From positions 1 to 64,000 of the forward strand of contig NZ_SPQO01000017.1 in NCBI RefSeq assembly GCF_004570325.1: a stretch of DNA of 64,000 nt. Reading direction: 5' to 3'. This DNA is from Mycobacterium sp. PS03-16 (GTDB lineage Bacteria; Actinomycetota; Actinomycetes; Mycobacteriales; Mycobacteriaceae). Positions 56,398-64,000 of the stretch are shown here, one piece after another (within the stretch, counting starts at the first letter, position 1; each line of letters opens with the position of its first letter). Below the pieces are notes generated by a model. The model was not told where the DNA came from and did not search any database. It saw only the letters and a list, made by a program, of their open reading frames with translations. Position numbers and translations under genes: made by a program.

Positions 56398-56820
56398 TCA
56401 CGCCGGGTGAAGGCCGCTACCGGTCAGCACGGTGGGCTGCCAACCCTGGGCGCCCACGCACAGCAGCGGACGTCCGTCCGGCGCCTGCGCCGTGGACTGC
56501 GGACCGGGGCACGGCGCCCCGATGTCCTGTACGCCGTAGAGCGCGTAGGTCGACGTCCAGAAGCCGGTGTAGACCGGCGGCCACTGGTTGGGGATCCACT
56601 TGCACTGCAGCGGTTCGCCCCCACGCCCGCGGCCGAACACGTTGCGCTCCCAGCTGTAGCAGGGGGCGCCCAGCTTGGCCTCGTAGTTGATGCCGGGGAC
56701 GTCGGTCGGGTAGCGGCCCGGATCGTCGTGATAGTCGTTGGCCGGAACCGCCAGGGCGCCCGGCGCCAGCCCCACAGCGGCGGCAGCGATCGACGCGGCG
56801 ACGCACAGTTCACGAAACAT
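56398..56820 (-). CDS. Small secreted hypothetical protein
   Basis: A 140-residue exported protein. The signal peptide (about 1-24, ending GALAVPAND) precedes a mature part rich in Trp/Tyr/Pro/Gly with five Cys, so disulfides are likely. Typical mycobacterial exported hypothetical. The ATG 56820 start is clear; GTG 56826 is possible. Same strand as the FadD gene, with 34 bases between. Confidence 0.78.
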   Translation of the reverse strand: MFRELCVAASIAAAAVGLAPGALAVPANDYHDDPGRYPTDVPGINYEAKLGAPCYSWERNVFGRGRGGEPLQCKWIPNQWPPVYTGFWTSTYALYGVQDIGAPCPGPQSTAQAPDGRPLLCVGAQGWQPTVLTGSGLHPA

Positions 56821-56903
56821 GTCCACCCTCACCGGTTCATCATCGGACCCCGCCGGGGAAAGAGTAGCCGGTGGCCGATCGCGGGCGACGGCTTTCCCGC
56901 GGC

Positions 56904-57290
56904 TTACTGCGTGGGCTCGGCCGGGCCGGTGTCCGGGGTGGCGTCGAGGACGCTGACCGCGATGCCGTAGGGGAGGAACCGAACCTTGCGCGTCGGGTCG
57001 GTGTTGTCCTTGTTCGCCCGCAGCGCGTCGAGCTCGGTCGGGTACACCTGCTCGATGCGGGCACCACCGGCGGCGTCGACGGTGAAGATCGCCCACACGC
57101 CGTCGCCCGTCTCGCCGGCGGTCTCCGGTTCGGTCCGCGGCCGGGCGAACCGGCCCAGCTCGTCGATCAGCGCGTTGAAACCGGCGCGCTCGCCGGAGGT
57201 GGTGAAGAACCGGCTGACGCCCTCGAGGGCCTCGCGCGCCACGCGATCCAGATCCTCGGGGTCGAAACCGAAGGGGCCGTTGCTGCTCAT
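56904..57290 (-). CDS. Hypothetical protein, 128 residues
   Basis: A soluble protein starting MSSNGPFGFDPEDLDRV, a mycobacteria-type conserved unknown. A helical N-terminal half (LEGVSRFFTTSGERAGFNAL) and a beta-rich C-terminal half (VWAIFTVDAAGGARIEQVY) with no catalytic signature. ATG 57290 has GAGGAGGAC upstream. Divergent from the NTF2-like gene, with a 96-base gap. Confidence 0.8.
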   Translation of the reverse strand: MSSNGPFGFDPEDLDRVAREALEGVSRFFTTSGERAGFNALIDELGRFARPRTEPETAGETGDGVWAIFTVDAAGGARIEQVYPTELDALRANKDNTDPTRKVRFLPYGIAVSVLDATPDTGPAEPTQ

Positions 57291-57386
57291 GGGTGTCCTC
57301 CTCGTACGCGGGCCGCACCTCTCACGGTACTCACCGTGGACGCGCCGGTGCCCCCTCAAACGCTCCGCGGTCGGTCGGGGATCAAA

Positions 57387-58208
57387 ATGACCCTCATGGC
57401 CTCCACTCGAGCTGATCTGCTCGCCGCGGTCGAGCGCTCGCCGCGGCTGGTGTCGGCACACGACCGCACCGGCTGGGTCGGGCTCTACACGCCCGACGCG
57501 CTGATCGAGGACCCGGTCGGCGCCCGCCCGCACCGCGGCACCGGGGCGATCGACCGGTTCTACGCGACGTTCATCGCGCCCCGCGACATCACGTTCCACC
57601 GCGGAGTCGACGCGGTGGTCGGGAACACGGTGATCCGCGACCTGGACCTGGAGGTGGGGATGTCCGGCGGCATCGCGATGCGGATCCCGGCATTCCTGCG
57701 CTACGACCTGGCGCCGGTCGGCGGCGACCTCAAGATCACCCGGCTGCAGGCGTTCTGGGAGCTGCCGGGGATGGTGGGGCAGTTCGTCCGCAACGGCCCC
57801 CGCGCAGTGCCCGCCGGGGCGGCGCTGGCGGCGACGCTGCTGCGCAATCAGGGCGCTGCCGGGGCGGCGGGATTCCTGGCCGGGCTGCAGGGAGCGGGCG
57901 GGCGTGGCAAACGGGAGTTCGTCGCATTCCTCGGCGACGCCCGGGCGGGTAATGAAGTCGCGGTACGGCGCCGGCTTGCCAAAGGCGCGCGGATCACACT
58001 GGGGGAGGACCGCCCGCTGGGCGGTACGGATCTGCTCGGGTGGCTGGCCGAGGCGCAGTGGGACAAGGTGATCGCGGCCGGCTATCACGTCGTCGCGGCC
58101 GTCCGCGCGGACACCGGTCCCGGCGTCGTCATCGCCGACGTGGAGACCCGGCCGTTCGTGATCACCCGGCTGCGGGTGTTCACCGAGGCCGGTGTCGGTG
58201 GCGGTTAA
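57387..58208 (+). CDS. NTF2-like (SnoaL/ketosteroid isomerase-type) protein
   Basis: A 273-residue protein. The N-terminal half (about 1-130) has the SnoaL/NTF2 cone shape: LYTPDALIEDPVGARPHRGTGAI and IRDLDLEVGMSGGIAMRIP. The C-terminal half (about 140-270) is a second helical domain. A catalytic pair cannot be assigned. The frame is open far to the left as a shadow; ATG 57387 has a GGGGA ribosome site. Function unknown; lipid or steroid binding is possible. Confidence 0.75.
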   Translation: MTLMASTRADLLAAVERSPRLVSAHDRTGWVGLYTPDALIEDPVGARPHRGTGAIDRFYATFIAPRDITFHRGVDAVVGNTVIRDLDLEVGMSGGIAMRIPAFLRYDLAPVGGDLKITRLQAFWELPGMVGQFVRNGPRAVPAGAALAATLLRNQGAAGAAGFLAGLQGAGGRGKREFVAFLGDARAGNEVAVRRRLAKGARITLGEDRPLGGTDLLGWLAEAQWDKVIAAGYHVVAAVRADTGPGVVIADVETRPFVITRLRVFTEAGVGGG

Positions 58209-58227
58209 CCACGACACCTCGCGGGTA
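58203..58227 (+). promoter_or_regulatory. SigF-type promoter
   Basis: GGTTA (58203-58207), 15 bases, GGGTA (58223-58227). The -10 is exact and the -35 differs at the last base only. Transcription would start just before the GTG of the small acidic gene (58238). Confidence 0.55.
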
Positions 58228-58237
58228 GACCTGCCCC

Positions 58238-58432
58238 GTGAACACCCGTGGTGATGACGACGAAAAGAGCGAATCCGACGTAGGCGACGACCAGAAGGTC
58301 GCCTCCTCGCGTGCGGGTAAGGAAGACAGCGAGGGCGACGACGGCACCTATGTCGGCCGCACCTTCAGCGATGACGCGCTCGACGACGAGCAGACCGGTG
58401 CGGAGGCCCGGGCCCAGCAGCAGGGCGGCTGA
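58238..58432 (+). CDS. Small acidic protein
   Basis: A 64-residue, highly acidic and disordered protein (MNTRGDDDEKSESDVGDD; ALDDEQTGAEARAQQQGG). No motif. GTG 58238 lies directly behind a SigF-type promoter, with no clear ribosome site, so the message may be nearly leaderless. It resembles small hydrophilic stress proteins. Confidence 0.6.
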   Translation: MNTRGDDDEKSESDVGDDQKVASSRAGKEDSEGDDGTYVGRTFSDDALDDEQTGAEARAQQQGG

Positions 58433-58486
58433 ACCACGGTGTCGGCGGCCGGGTTACCGCAGGTGTGGCCCCGGACATGAGACGGT

Positions 58487-59089
58487 ATGACCACCATGCC
58501 TGACCACCAGTACATGACCTACGAGGACTTCGGTCGCAAGTTCTTCGAGGTGGCCGTCACCGAGGAACGCGTGGCCGGGGCGATCGGCGAGATCGCCGGC
58601 GACGCGTTCGAGATGGGTCCGATGGGGCAGGGCCCCGGCGGCATCGCGAAGGTCACCGCGCGGGTGAAGATCCTCACCCCGCGCGTCACCCGGCATCTCG
58701 GCGAGATGATCACGTTCGCGATCCGCATCCCGCTCGAGATCGACATGGTGATCGACCTGCGCATCGACAAACCGCGGTTCGTCGTCTACGGCGAGATCTC
58801 GTTGCGGGCCTCAGCGCTCGCGGCCGAACCGCTGCTGCTGATCCTCGACGTCAAGAAGCCACGAGCCTCCGACATTTCGATCCACGTCACATCGAAGTCC
58901 CTTCGCGGCGAGGTGGTGCGCATCCTGGGCGGCATCGATGCGGAGATCAAGCGGTTCATCGCTGCCCACGTGGCCGGCGAGATCGACAGCCCCGAATCGA
59001 AGAAAGCTCAGGTCATCCCCGTCGCGGACATGATCGATGAGTCGTGGGACGGCCCGTTGCCGGATGACGTCGAGAGCGCCGACCCGTAG
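58487..59089 (+). CDS. Hypothetical protein, 200 residues
   Basis: A soluble alpha/beta protein: HQYMTYEDFGRKFFEVAVTEERV at the N-terminus, then strands (ITFAIRIPLEIDMVIDLRID; LLLILDVKKPRASDISIHV) and an acidic tail. The family is probably actinobacteria-specific. ATG 58487 or ATG 58496; no strong ribosome site. It sits 12 bases before the DUF732 gene, so the two may form one transcript. Function unknown. Confidence 0.78.
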   Translation: MTTMPDHQYMTYEDFGRKFFEVAVTEERVAGAIGEIAGDAFEMGPMGQGPGGIAKVTARVKILTPRVTRHLGEMITFAIRIPLEIDMVIDLRIDKPRFVVYGEISLRASALAAEPLLLILDVKKPRASDISIHVTSKSLRGEVVRILGGIDAEIKRFIAAHVAGEIDSPESKKAQVIPVADMIDESWDGPLPDDVESADP

Positions 59090-59101
59090 TAGGGTGCGCC
59101 G

Positions 59102-59467
59102 GTGCGTCATAGAAAGCTCGGCATCCTGGCAATCACCGTCGGTATCGCGATCGGCGGCGTGACGGCAGCGCCCGCATCCGCCCAGACTGCCGAGGACGCG
59201 TTCATCGCCGCGCTCGCCGACGCCGGTGTGGCGGCACCCGACCCGGCGAACGCCGTGGCGCTTGGGCAGTCGGTGTGCCCGATGCTCGCCGAACCGGGTC
59301 AGACCGCCGCCGACGCCGCCGCCAGGGTCGCCGACACCGCCGGCATGCCGCTGGGTGCGGCGACGATGTTCACCGGATTGGCGATCTCGATGTTCTGCCC
59401 GGCCGTGGTGGCACGCATCGGCGAGGGTGACATCCCGCAGCTTCCGTTGGGTCTGTTCGGCTTCTAA
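59102..59467 (+). CDS. DUF732-family secreted protein
   Basis: A 121-residue exported protein. A signal peptide (about 1-28, ending PASAQ) is followed by TAEDAFIAALADAGV, the DUF732 beginning, with two Cys (SVCPMLA; MFCPAV) likely paired. Common among mycobacterial secreted proteins of unknown role. The GTG start follows AGTAGGG. The stop overlaps the opposing SGNH gene by four bases. Confidence 0.85.
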   Translation: MRHRKLGILAITVGIAIGGVTAAPASAQTAEDAFIAALADAGVAAPDPANAVALGQSVCPMLAEPGQTAADAAARVADTAGMPLGAATMFTGLAISMFCPAVVARIGEGDIPQLPLGLFGF

Positions 59468-60234
59468 CCGGCGACCGGCGTCAAGAACGGCCGGCGGGCG
59501 TGCTGCCCGTGCCCGGTGGCCAGTCCGCGCATGTGCCGCCACACCCACGGACGCAGCATGTTGTGGGTCCACAGCACCTGCGAGTACATGCTCGCCTGCA
59601 GCGACGGTTGCGCGGCCGATGCGCTCGCGGCGGCCCAACCGTGGTTGCTGCCCGGCAGTCCGAGCGCTTCCGCGGCGGCCAGGGCGAACAATTCGTGACC
59701 CCGCGGCGAGCCGTGCACCCGATCGGAACTCCACGTGTCCGGCTGGCGCATCGACTCCGCACCGAACAGGTCGACCAGCCGGAAGCCGTGCCGCTCGGAC
59801 GCGTTGGTGATCACCTCGTTGATCTCGCGCACCCGGGGTGCCAGCACCCGCCCGACGGGCAGGATCGCGGCGATGTCGGGGAACGTGGTGGTGACCACGG
59901 TCGCGCCCGAATCGCCCAGCCGGGCGTACACCTCGTCGAGGTCGGCGAGTGCCTTGCCGAACAGCCGACCCGGCCGCGTCGCATCGTTCATCCCGACGCA
60001 GATCGTCACCAGATCCGGCTGCATCGCGAGCGCGTGCGGCAATTGGTCGTGCAGCACATCGGCGATACGGCGGCCCCGCACGGCGAGGTTCGCATACGCC
60101 AGCCCTGGATAGAGTTCGTCGAGCCGCGCAGCGAGTCGGTCGGCGAAGCCGATCAACGTCCCGTCGCTGCCGGTGTCCCACAGCCCCTCGGTCTGGCTGT
60201 CGCCGAGTGCAACGTAACGCGAGTAGCCGATCAC
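59464..60234 (-). CDS. SGNH/GDSL hydrolase
   Basis: A 256-residue SGNH-fold esterase: block I YVALGDSQTEG with the nucleophile Ser, block III GMND, and block V SDRVHGSPRGH with the catalytic Asp/His. It cleaves acyl or acetyl esters; the substrate is unknown. GTG 60234 is chosen at the family N-terminus; there is no strong ribosome site, and an upstream in-frame start near 60265 is possible. It follows the esterase gene by 41 bases on the same strand. Confidence 0.87.
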   Translation of the reverse strand: MIGYSRYVALGDSQTEGLWDTGSDGTLIGFADRLAARLDELYPGLAYANLAVRGRRIADVLHDQLPHALAMQPDLVTICVGMNDATRPGRLFGKALADLDEVYARLGDSGATVVTTTFPDIAAILPVGRVLAPRVREINEVITNASERHGFRLVDLFGAESMRQPDTWSSDRVHGSPRGHELFALAAAEALGLPGSNHGWAAASASAAQPSLQASMYSQVLWTHNMLRPWVWRHMRGLATGHGQHARRPFLTPVAG

Positions 60235-60275
60235 GGGCGAAACTTTATCGCGCTCAACCTGTTTGCGCCGAGCGG

Positions 60276-61328
60276 TCACCGGCCGAACGGTCCGGCCAGC
60301 GCCTTGGCGACGATCTCGTAGGCGGTGTTCTCCTCGGGATGCACACCGGGGAAGAAGTAGTAGCCGTGCGGCATCCCGTCGGGGAAGTAGTCGACGGTCC
60401 GCCCGCCCGCCGCGCGGATCCGCTCCGCGAAGGCCCTCGCCGAGTCGACGATCGGATCGTGGGTGCCGGCGGTGATGACCGCCGGCGGGTAGCCGGTCAG
60501 GTCGCCCTCGATCGGGCTGACGTACGGGTGGTCCCACCGGGTCGGGCCGACGTAGGCGCCGCGGATGAAACCGGCGAAGGCCATGTCGTAGACGATGCCT
60601 CGCGGCGCCTGGGTGCGGAACGACTCCCAGCGTTCGAACTGGAAGTCCGGCATCGCGCCCAGCATCACCACCGCGTCGGGCACCCGCCCGCCGTCGTCGC
60701 GGCACCGCAGCGGCAGGGCGGCGGCGAGATTGGAACCGGCCGAATCGCCGGCCACCGCGATCCAAGTGGTGTCGCCGCCGAGCTGATCGCCGTGTGCGGC
60801 CACCCAGCGGTAGACGTCGTAGGCGTCGTCGAGCGGGGTGGGGAACATGAATTCCGGTGCGCTCCGATAGTTCGCGGACACCACCAGCGCCGAGTTGGTG
60901 AACGAGAGCTTGCGCGCCAGGAAGTCGCAGTCCTCGGACGCGCCGACGGTGAATCCGCCGCCGTGGAAGTAGACGATCACGGGCAGCCGCTCCCCATCGG
61001 GCGCCGAGGACGGACGGTAGAGCTGACAGCGGGCGACGCCGTCGCGCACCGGGAGATACACCATGTCGACGTCGACGTCGGGCACCGCGTCGACGCCGCT
61101 GGGCGGCACCAACGCCGGGTCGGGTTGATGTCCGTCGCCGATGTACCCGCTGCGGACCGGCGCGATCATCAGGTCGCGCAGCGCCACCGGTTGCCGGTTG
61201 TTGGCGATCACCCGGTACATCGGCAGCGCCGGGTCGTCCGGGGCGACATAGCTGAGTCCGTCGATGTGCACCGGGGCGGTGACGTCGATCTGGCCGGCGG
61301 GGATCGAGCGCAGCGCAGCGGGAATCAC
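60276..61328 (-). CDS. Alpha/beta hydrolase, hormone-sensitive-lipase type
   Basis: A 350-residue carboxylesterase. The oxyanion motif HGGGF in IVYFHGGGFTVGA, nucleophile GDSAGSN, Asp in HDPIVD and His in MPHGYYFF complete the triad. HSL-type esterases of mycobacteria hydrolyse short acyl or triacylglycerol esters. It starts GTG 61328. It is tandem with the SGNH hydrolase, suggesting shared lipid/ester turnover. Confidence 0.9.
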   Translation of the reverse strand: MIPAALRSIPAGQIDVTAPVHIDGLSYVAPDDPALPMYRVIANNRQPVALRDLMIAPVRSGYIGDGHQPDPALVPPSGVDAVPDVDVDMVYLPVRDGVARCQLYRPSSAPDGERLPVIVYFHGGGFTVGASEDCDFLARKLSFTNSALVVSANYRSAPEFMFPTPLDDAYDVYRWVAAHGDQLGGDTTWIAVAGDSAGSNLAAALPLRCRDDGGRVPDAVVMLGAMPDFQFERWESFRTQAPRGIVYDMAFAGFIRGAYVGPTRWDHPYVSPIEGDLTGYPPAVITAGTHDPIVDSARAFAERIRAAGGRTVDYFPDGMPHGYYFFPGVHPEENTAYEIVAKALAGPFGR

Positions 61329-61360
61329 TGCAGCAGACTACGGGCGGTGACGCCGGCACG

Positions 61361-61385
61361 GGTTCGATCGGGCCGCGGCGGGTAC
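61361..61385 (+). promoter_or_regulatory. Weak SigF-like promoter
   Basis: GGTTC (61361-61365), 14 bases, GGGTAC (61380-61385). One -35 mismatch and a short spacer. It lies 30 bases before the DJ-1/PfpI gene, whose family is often stress-regulated. Confidence 0.3.
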
Positions 61386-61415
61386 GCCTGTCCGAGACGA
61401 GAGAAAGGACGGCCG

Positions 61416-61973
61416 ATGCCGAACGAACTCAAGGGTCGCAGGATCGCCTTCCTCGCCGCGGACGGCGTGGAGAAGGTGGAACTCGAAGAGCCTCGCGCCG
61501 CGGTGGAGCAGGCCGGAGGCGCGGCAGAACTGCTGTCGCTGAAATCGGGCGAGATCGAAGCGCGCAATCACGATCTGGAACCGGCGGGCAGCTTCCCCGT
61601 CGACCGCACGGTCGCCGATGCGAAAGTCGAGGAGTACGACGCCCTCGTGCTGCCCGGTGGCACCGTCAACCCGGACAAGCTGCGGCTCGACGAGTCGGCG
61701 GTCGCATTCGTGCGGGACTTCGTGCGCTCCGGCAAGCCGGTCGCCGCGATCTGCCACGGACCGTGGACGCTGGTGGAGGCCGACGTGGTCCGCGACCGCA
61801 CCCTGACGTCGTACCCGAGCATCCGTACCGACCTGCGCAACGCCGGCGCCACCGTCGTCGACCAGCAGGTGTGCATCGACGGAAACCTGATCACCAGCCG
61901 CTCGCCCAAGGATCTCCCGGCGTTCTGCCAGGCGATCACCGATCAGTTCGCCAACACCCCGGCGCACACCTGA
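61416..61973 (+). CDS. DJ-1/PfpI-family protein
   Basis: A 185-residue PfpI/YhbO-type protein. RRIAFLAADGVEKVELEEP, LVLPGGTVNPDKLR and nucleophile Cys113 in AAICHGPW are conserved, with Glu of the elbow triad in the N-terminal part. Members act as protein/nucleotide deglycases or stress chaperones (debated). ATG 61416 follows GAGAAAGGAC. The upstream open frame is a shadow of the esterase genes. Confidence 0.92.
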   Translation: MPNELKGRRIAFLAADGVEKVELEEPRAAVEQAGGAAELLSLKSGEIEARNHDLEPAGSFPVDRTVADAKVEEYDALVLPGGTVNPDKLRLDESAVAFVRDFVRSGKPVAAICHGPWTLVEADVVRDRTLTSYPSIRTDLRNAGATVVDQQVCIDGNLITSRSPKDLPAFCQAITDQFANTPAHT

Positions 61974-61976
61974 GTC

Positions 61977-62780
61977 TCAGCGCCACCGCACGACGCGCGT
62001 GAGCGTGCGTGGCGAGGCCAGCTGGGCCACAAGATGCTCGAGCCGCGCCCGGGGGACGTCGAGCTGCCACTGCGGCAGCGTGCCGGTGAGGCGGATGACC
62101 CCGGGCGCGAACGACACCCCGGTCAGCCGGATGCCGTGTGGGAGATCGGGCAGGCGCAGCCGGTAGGCCGGGGTCCGCACCGGCACCGCCCACCGGGCGC
62201 GCCGCACGGTCAGTCCCCGGGGCCGGATCCGCACCGTCGAGTCCACCAGGTCGACGTCCACTCGCAGGTGTCCCGCGCCGGGCCGGCGCGCCCAGCGCAG
62301 CCGGGCCACCCCGTCCGGCCCCACTTCGCCGGCCAGCCGCGGCACGTGGCCGCCGAACAGCTCGCCGAAGGCGCCGGCGGCGACGTCCACCTCCAGCTCG
62401 ACCGGCGCGGCAACCAGCGTCGGTGGCATCGACGGCCGGATGTGCACATTGCGCAGCACCGCCCGGGCGTGGCTGAATCGCCCGCCGTCCCAGCGCACGT
62501 CGCGCGCCGCAACACGCACGTCACCGACCTGACCGACCGTCAGCGCGCGCAGGTCGAGCCGGGAATCGAACTCGGTGACCGTCAAGGTCACCGCACCGAC
62601 GTCCGAGGCAAACGTGAGCCGGCGACCCGAGACCAGGCCCTGCACGGTGAGGAACAGCGTGCGGTAGGCGACCGCCGCGCCCGTGGCCATCGGGGTGAAC
62701 GTGGCCGTCGCCCACCACGAGAACAGTGCGTCCAGCGGCCGCGCGAGGTCCGGGCGGCGCAGCGGCTCGGATTGCGACAC
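61977..62780 (-). CDS. DUF2993/LmeA-like protein
   Basis: A 267-residue protein of repeated beta strands: RRLTFASDVGAVTLTVTEFDSRLDL, VRVAARDVRWDGGRFSHARA, VRNVHI and RLTGTLPQWQL. The pattern resembles the DUF2993 lipid-binding family (LmeA), but without a signal peptide, so the call is tentative. GTG 62780 is the likely start; the frame continues left to 62924 without support. Divergent from the flavoprotein gene with about 37 bases between. Confidence 0.6.
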   Translation of the reverse strand: MSQSEPLRRPDLARPLDALFSWWATATFTPMATGAAVAYRTLFLTVQGLVSGRRLTFASDVGAVTLTVTEFDSRLDLRALTVGQVGDVRVAARDVRWDGGRFSHARAVLRNVHIRPSMPPTLVAAPVELEVDVAAGAFGELFGGHVPRLAGEVGPDGVARLRWARRPGAGHLRVDVDLVDSTVRIRPRGLTVRRARWAVPVRTPAYRLRLPDLPHGIRLTGVSFAPGVIRLTGTLPQWQLDVPRARLEHLVAQLASPRTLTRVVRWR

Positions 62781-62817
62781 GCGACCAGCATGGCATCGCC
62801 TGCGTAAGGTGGGGTCG

Positions 62818-64000
62818 ATGACCTCCGTGGTAATCATCGGCAGCGGGTTCACCGGTTTCGAGTGCGCCCGGCATCTGGCCCGCACGCTCGGCAAACGTGA
62901 CCCGTCCGTGGAGATCACGATCATCTCGCCGGTCGACTACATGCTCTACACACCGCTGCTGCCCGATGTGGCGGGCGGTCTGGTCGACGCCCGCTTCGTC
63001 ACGATTCCGCTGGCCAACAGTTTGCGCGGGGTGCGCGCGGTCCGCGGCCGGGTCGACGGTGTGGACTTCGACCAGCACACCCTGACCTTCGTCGATCCCG
63101 AGGGCCGCACCCACAGCAGGTCGTGGGACCGGCTGGTGCTCACCCCGGGATCGGTCACCCGGCTGTTCGACGTGCCGGGGCTGGCCGAGCACGCGCGAGG
63201 TCTCAAGTCCACCGCCGAGGCGCTCTATCTGCGTGACCACGTGCTCGAACAGCTCGAGCTGGCCAACATCGACGACGATCCGGCGCTCGCGGCGGCGCGC
63301 CGCACCATCGTGGTGGTCGGCGCGTCCTATTCGGGGACCGAACTCGCGGTGCAGCTCCGGGCGCTGGCCGACGCCGCCGCCGATCAGATGGGCTTCGACC
63401 GCGACAGTGTGCGGTTCGTCCTGCTGGACCTCGCCGAACAGGTGATGCCCGAGGTCGGCGAGAAACTCGGCGACGCCGCGCAGCGGGTGTTGCGCCGCAA
63501 GGGTATCGACGTCCGGCTCGGCGTCACGCTCAAGGAAGTGCACCCCGACCACGTGGTGCTCAGCGACGATTCACGCGTCGACACCCACACCGTCGCCTGG
63601 GTCACCGGGGTGACCGGTGCGCCGCTGATCGAACAGCTCGGCCTGCCGACCGAGCGGGGGCGGCTCAAGGTCGACGCCGACCTGCAGGTGCCGGGACATC
63701 CGGATGTGTTCGCCGCCGGGGACGCGGCGGCGGTGCCGGACCTCACGCAACCCGGGTCGATCACCCCGCCCACCGCCCAGCACGCCACCCGGCAGGGGAA
63801 AGTGTTGGCGCGCAACGTCGCTGCCAGTCTCGGCTACGGGACCAAGAAGCTCTACAAGCACCGCAACATGGGCCTCGTGGTCGATCTGGGACCGCGCTAC
63901 GCGGTGGCCAACCCGCTGGGCGTGCAGTTGTCCGGGATGCCCGCCAAGGCCGTCACCCGCGCCTACCACCTGTACGCGATCCCGCGCTTCGTCAACCGGT
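62818..64000 (+). CDS. NDH-2-like FAD/NAD-dependent oxidoreductase (cut by window end)
   Basis: At least 394 residues, running off the window. The first dinucleotide motif VVIIGSGFTGFECA is at 4-17, a second near IVVVGASYSGTELAVQL, and the C-terminal FAD motif VFAAGDAAAV. The layout and TPPTAQHATRQGK fit type II NADH dehydrogenases and related flavoproteins. A canonical Ndh is not certain. The start ATG has GTAAGGTGGGG upstream. No stop is seen. Confidence 0.87.
   Translation, partial: MTSVVIIGSGFTGFECARHLARTLGKRDPSVEITIISPVDYMLYTPLLPDVAGGLVDARFVTIPLANSLRGVRAVRGRVDGVDFDQHTLTFVDPEGRTHSRSWDRLVLTPGSVTRLFDVPGLAEHARGLKSTAEALYLRDHVLEQLELANIDDDPALAAARRTIVVVGASYSGTELAVQLRALADAAADQMGFDRDSVRFVLLDLAEQVMPEVGEKLGDAAQRVLRRKGIDVRLGVTLKEVHPDHVVLSDDSRVDTHTVAWVTGVTGAPLIEQLGLPTERGRLKVDADLQVPGHPDVFAAGDAAAVPDLTQPGSITPPTAQHATRQGKVLARNVAASLGYGTKKLYKHRNMGLVVDLGPRYAVANPLGVQLSGMPAKAVTRAYHLYAIPRFVNR

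Noticed and set aside
59464..61359. One 631-codon gene joining the SGNH and esterase region
   Set aside because: The left part is the real SGNH gene; the rest is a shadow of the esterase read in another frame.

Overview
The window is chromosomal DNA of a high-GC actinobacterium, almost certainly a fast-growing Mycobacterium (Mycolicibacterium). Evidence: a mycobacterial-type 5S rRNA; the gene order TPR protein, HAD phosphatase, small protein, tlyA, nadK, recN, steA, mctB, pyrG, Nudix, xerD, parA, scpA, scpB, rluB, cmk, der, which matches the Rv1691-Rv1713 segment of M. tuberculosis; a REP13E12-family HNH gene with a mycobacterial SOS box; an Rpf; and several SigF-type promoters. No search was run. 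Family names come from reading the proteins and from remembered gene orders.

Layout. 1-163: end of an rRNA operon (5S rRNA and terminator). 257-11481: a tightly packed housekeeping operon set (rRNA modification, NAD kinase, DNA repair, cell separation/copper, CTP synthase, ADP-ribose hydrolase, tyrosine recombinase). 11576-22953: a lineage-specific block between xerD and parA that looks like a small-molecule biosynthetic cluster. It holds an O-methyltransferase and a cytochrome P450 facing each other with overlapping 3' ends, a 1-kb AT-richer gap with a perfect CRP-type palindrome, then a coupled operon of ThDP enzyme, SRPBCC protein, KAS III-like enzyme with a changed catalytic His, HisC-like aminotransferase, flavin monooxygenase and MmpL exporter. 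23968-29248: parA-scpA-scpB-rluB-cmk-der, with a short leaderless ORF coupled to parA. 29258-33387: two TauE/SafE permeases separated by a 36-codon ORF, an Fe-S photolyase/cryptochrome and small genes.

33709-49015: tRNA-Pro(GGG), an Rpf and small secreted proteins, an F420-type nitroreductase-like protein, a transporter/SDR group, an acyltransferase-3, a glutaminyl cyclase-like lipoprotein, then a stress module: STAS antagonist, SigF-group sigma factor and CsbD. Near-consensus SigF promoters (GGWWT-N15-17-GGGTA type) lie before csbD, before a small Asp/Ser-rich protein (36582, minus), before a small acidic protein (58238) and, less certainly, before the 41307 protein and a DJ-1/PfpI protein. 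Next come an AMP-forming ligase and a NarL-type histidine kinase without a response regulator. 49129-52933: a three-subunit molybdenum hydroxylase of the PaoABC aldehyde-oxidase type. 52947-54452: the REP13E12 gene with its LexA box and flanking repeats. 54687-64000: a FadD ligase, secreted and hypothetical proteins, an NTF2-like protein, an SGNH hydrolase, an esterase, DJ-1/PfpI and, cut by the window end, an NDH-2-like flavoprotein.

The most interesting part is the 11.5-23 kb block. A ThDP C-C lyase/ligase, an unusual KAS III, an aminotransferase and an FAD monooxygenase, followed by an MmpL exporter and flanked by P450 and O-methyltransferase tailoring genes, suggest an undescribed exported metabolite. 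The apparent spread of SigF promoters through the second half is the next most interesting pattern.
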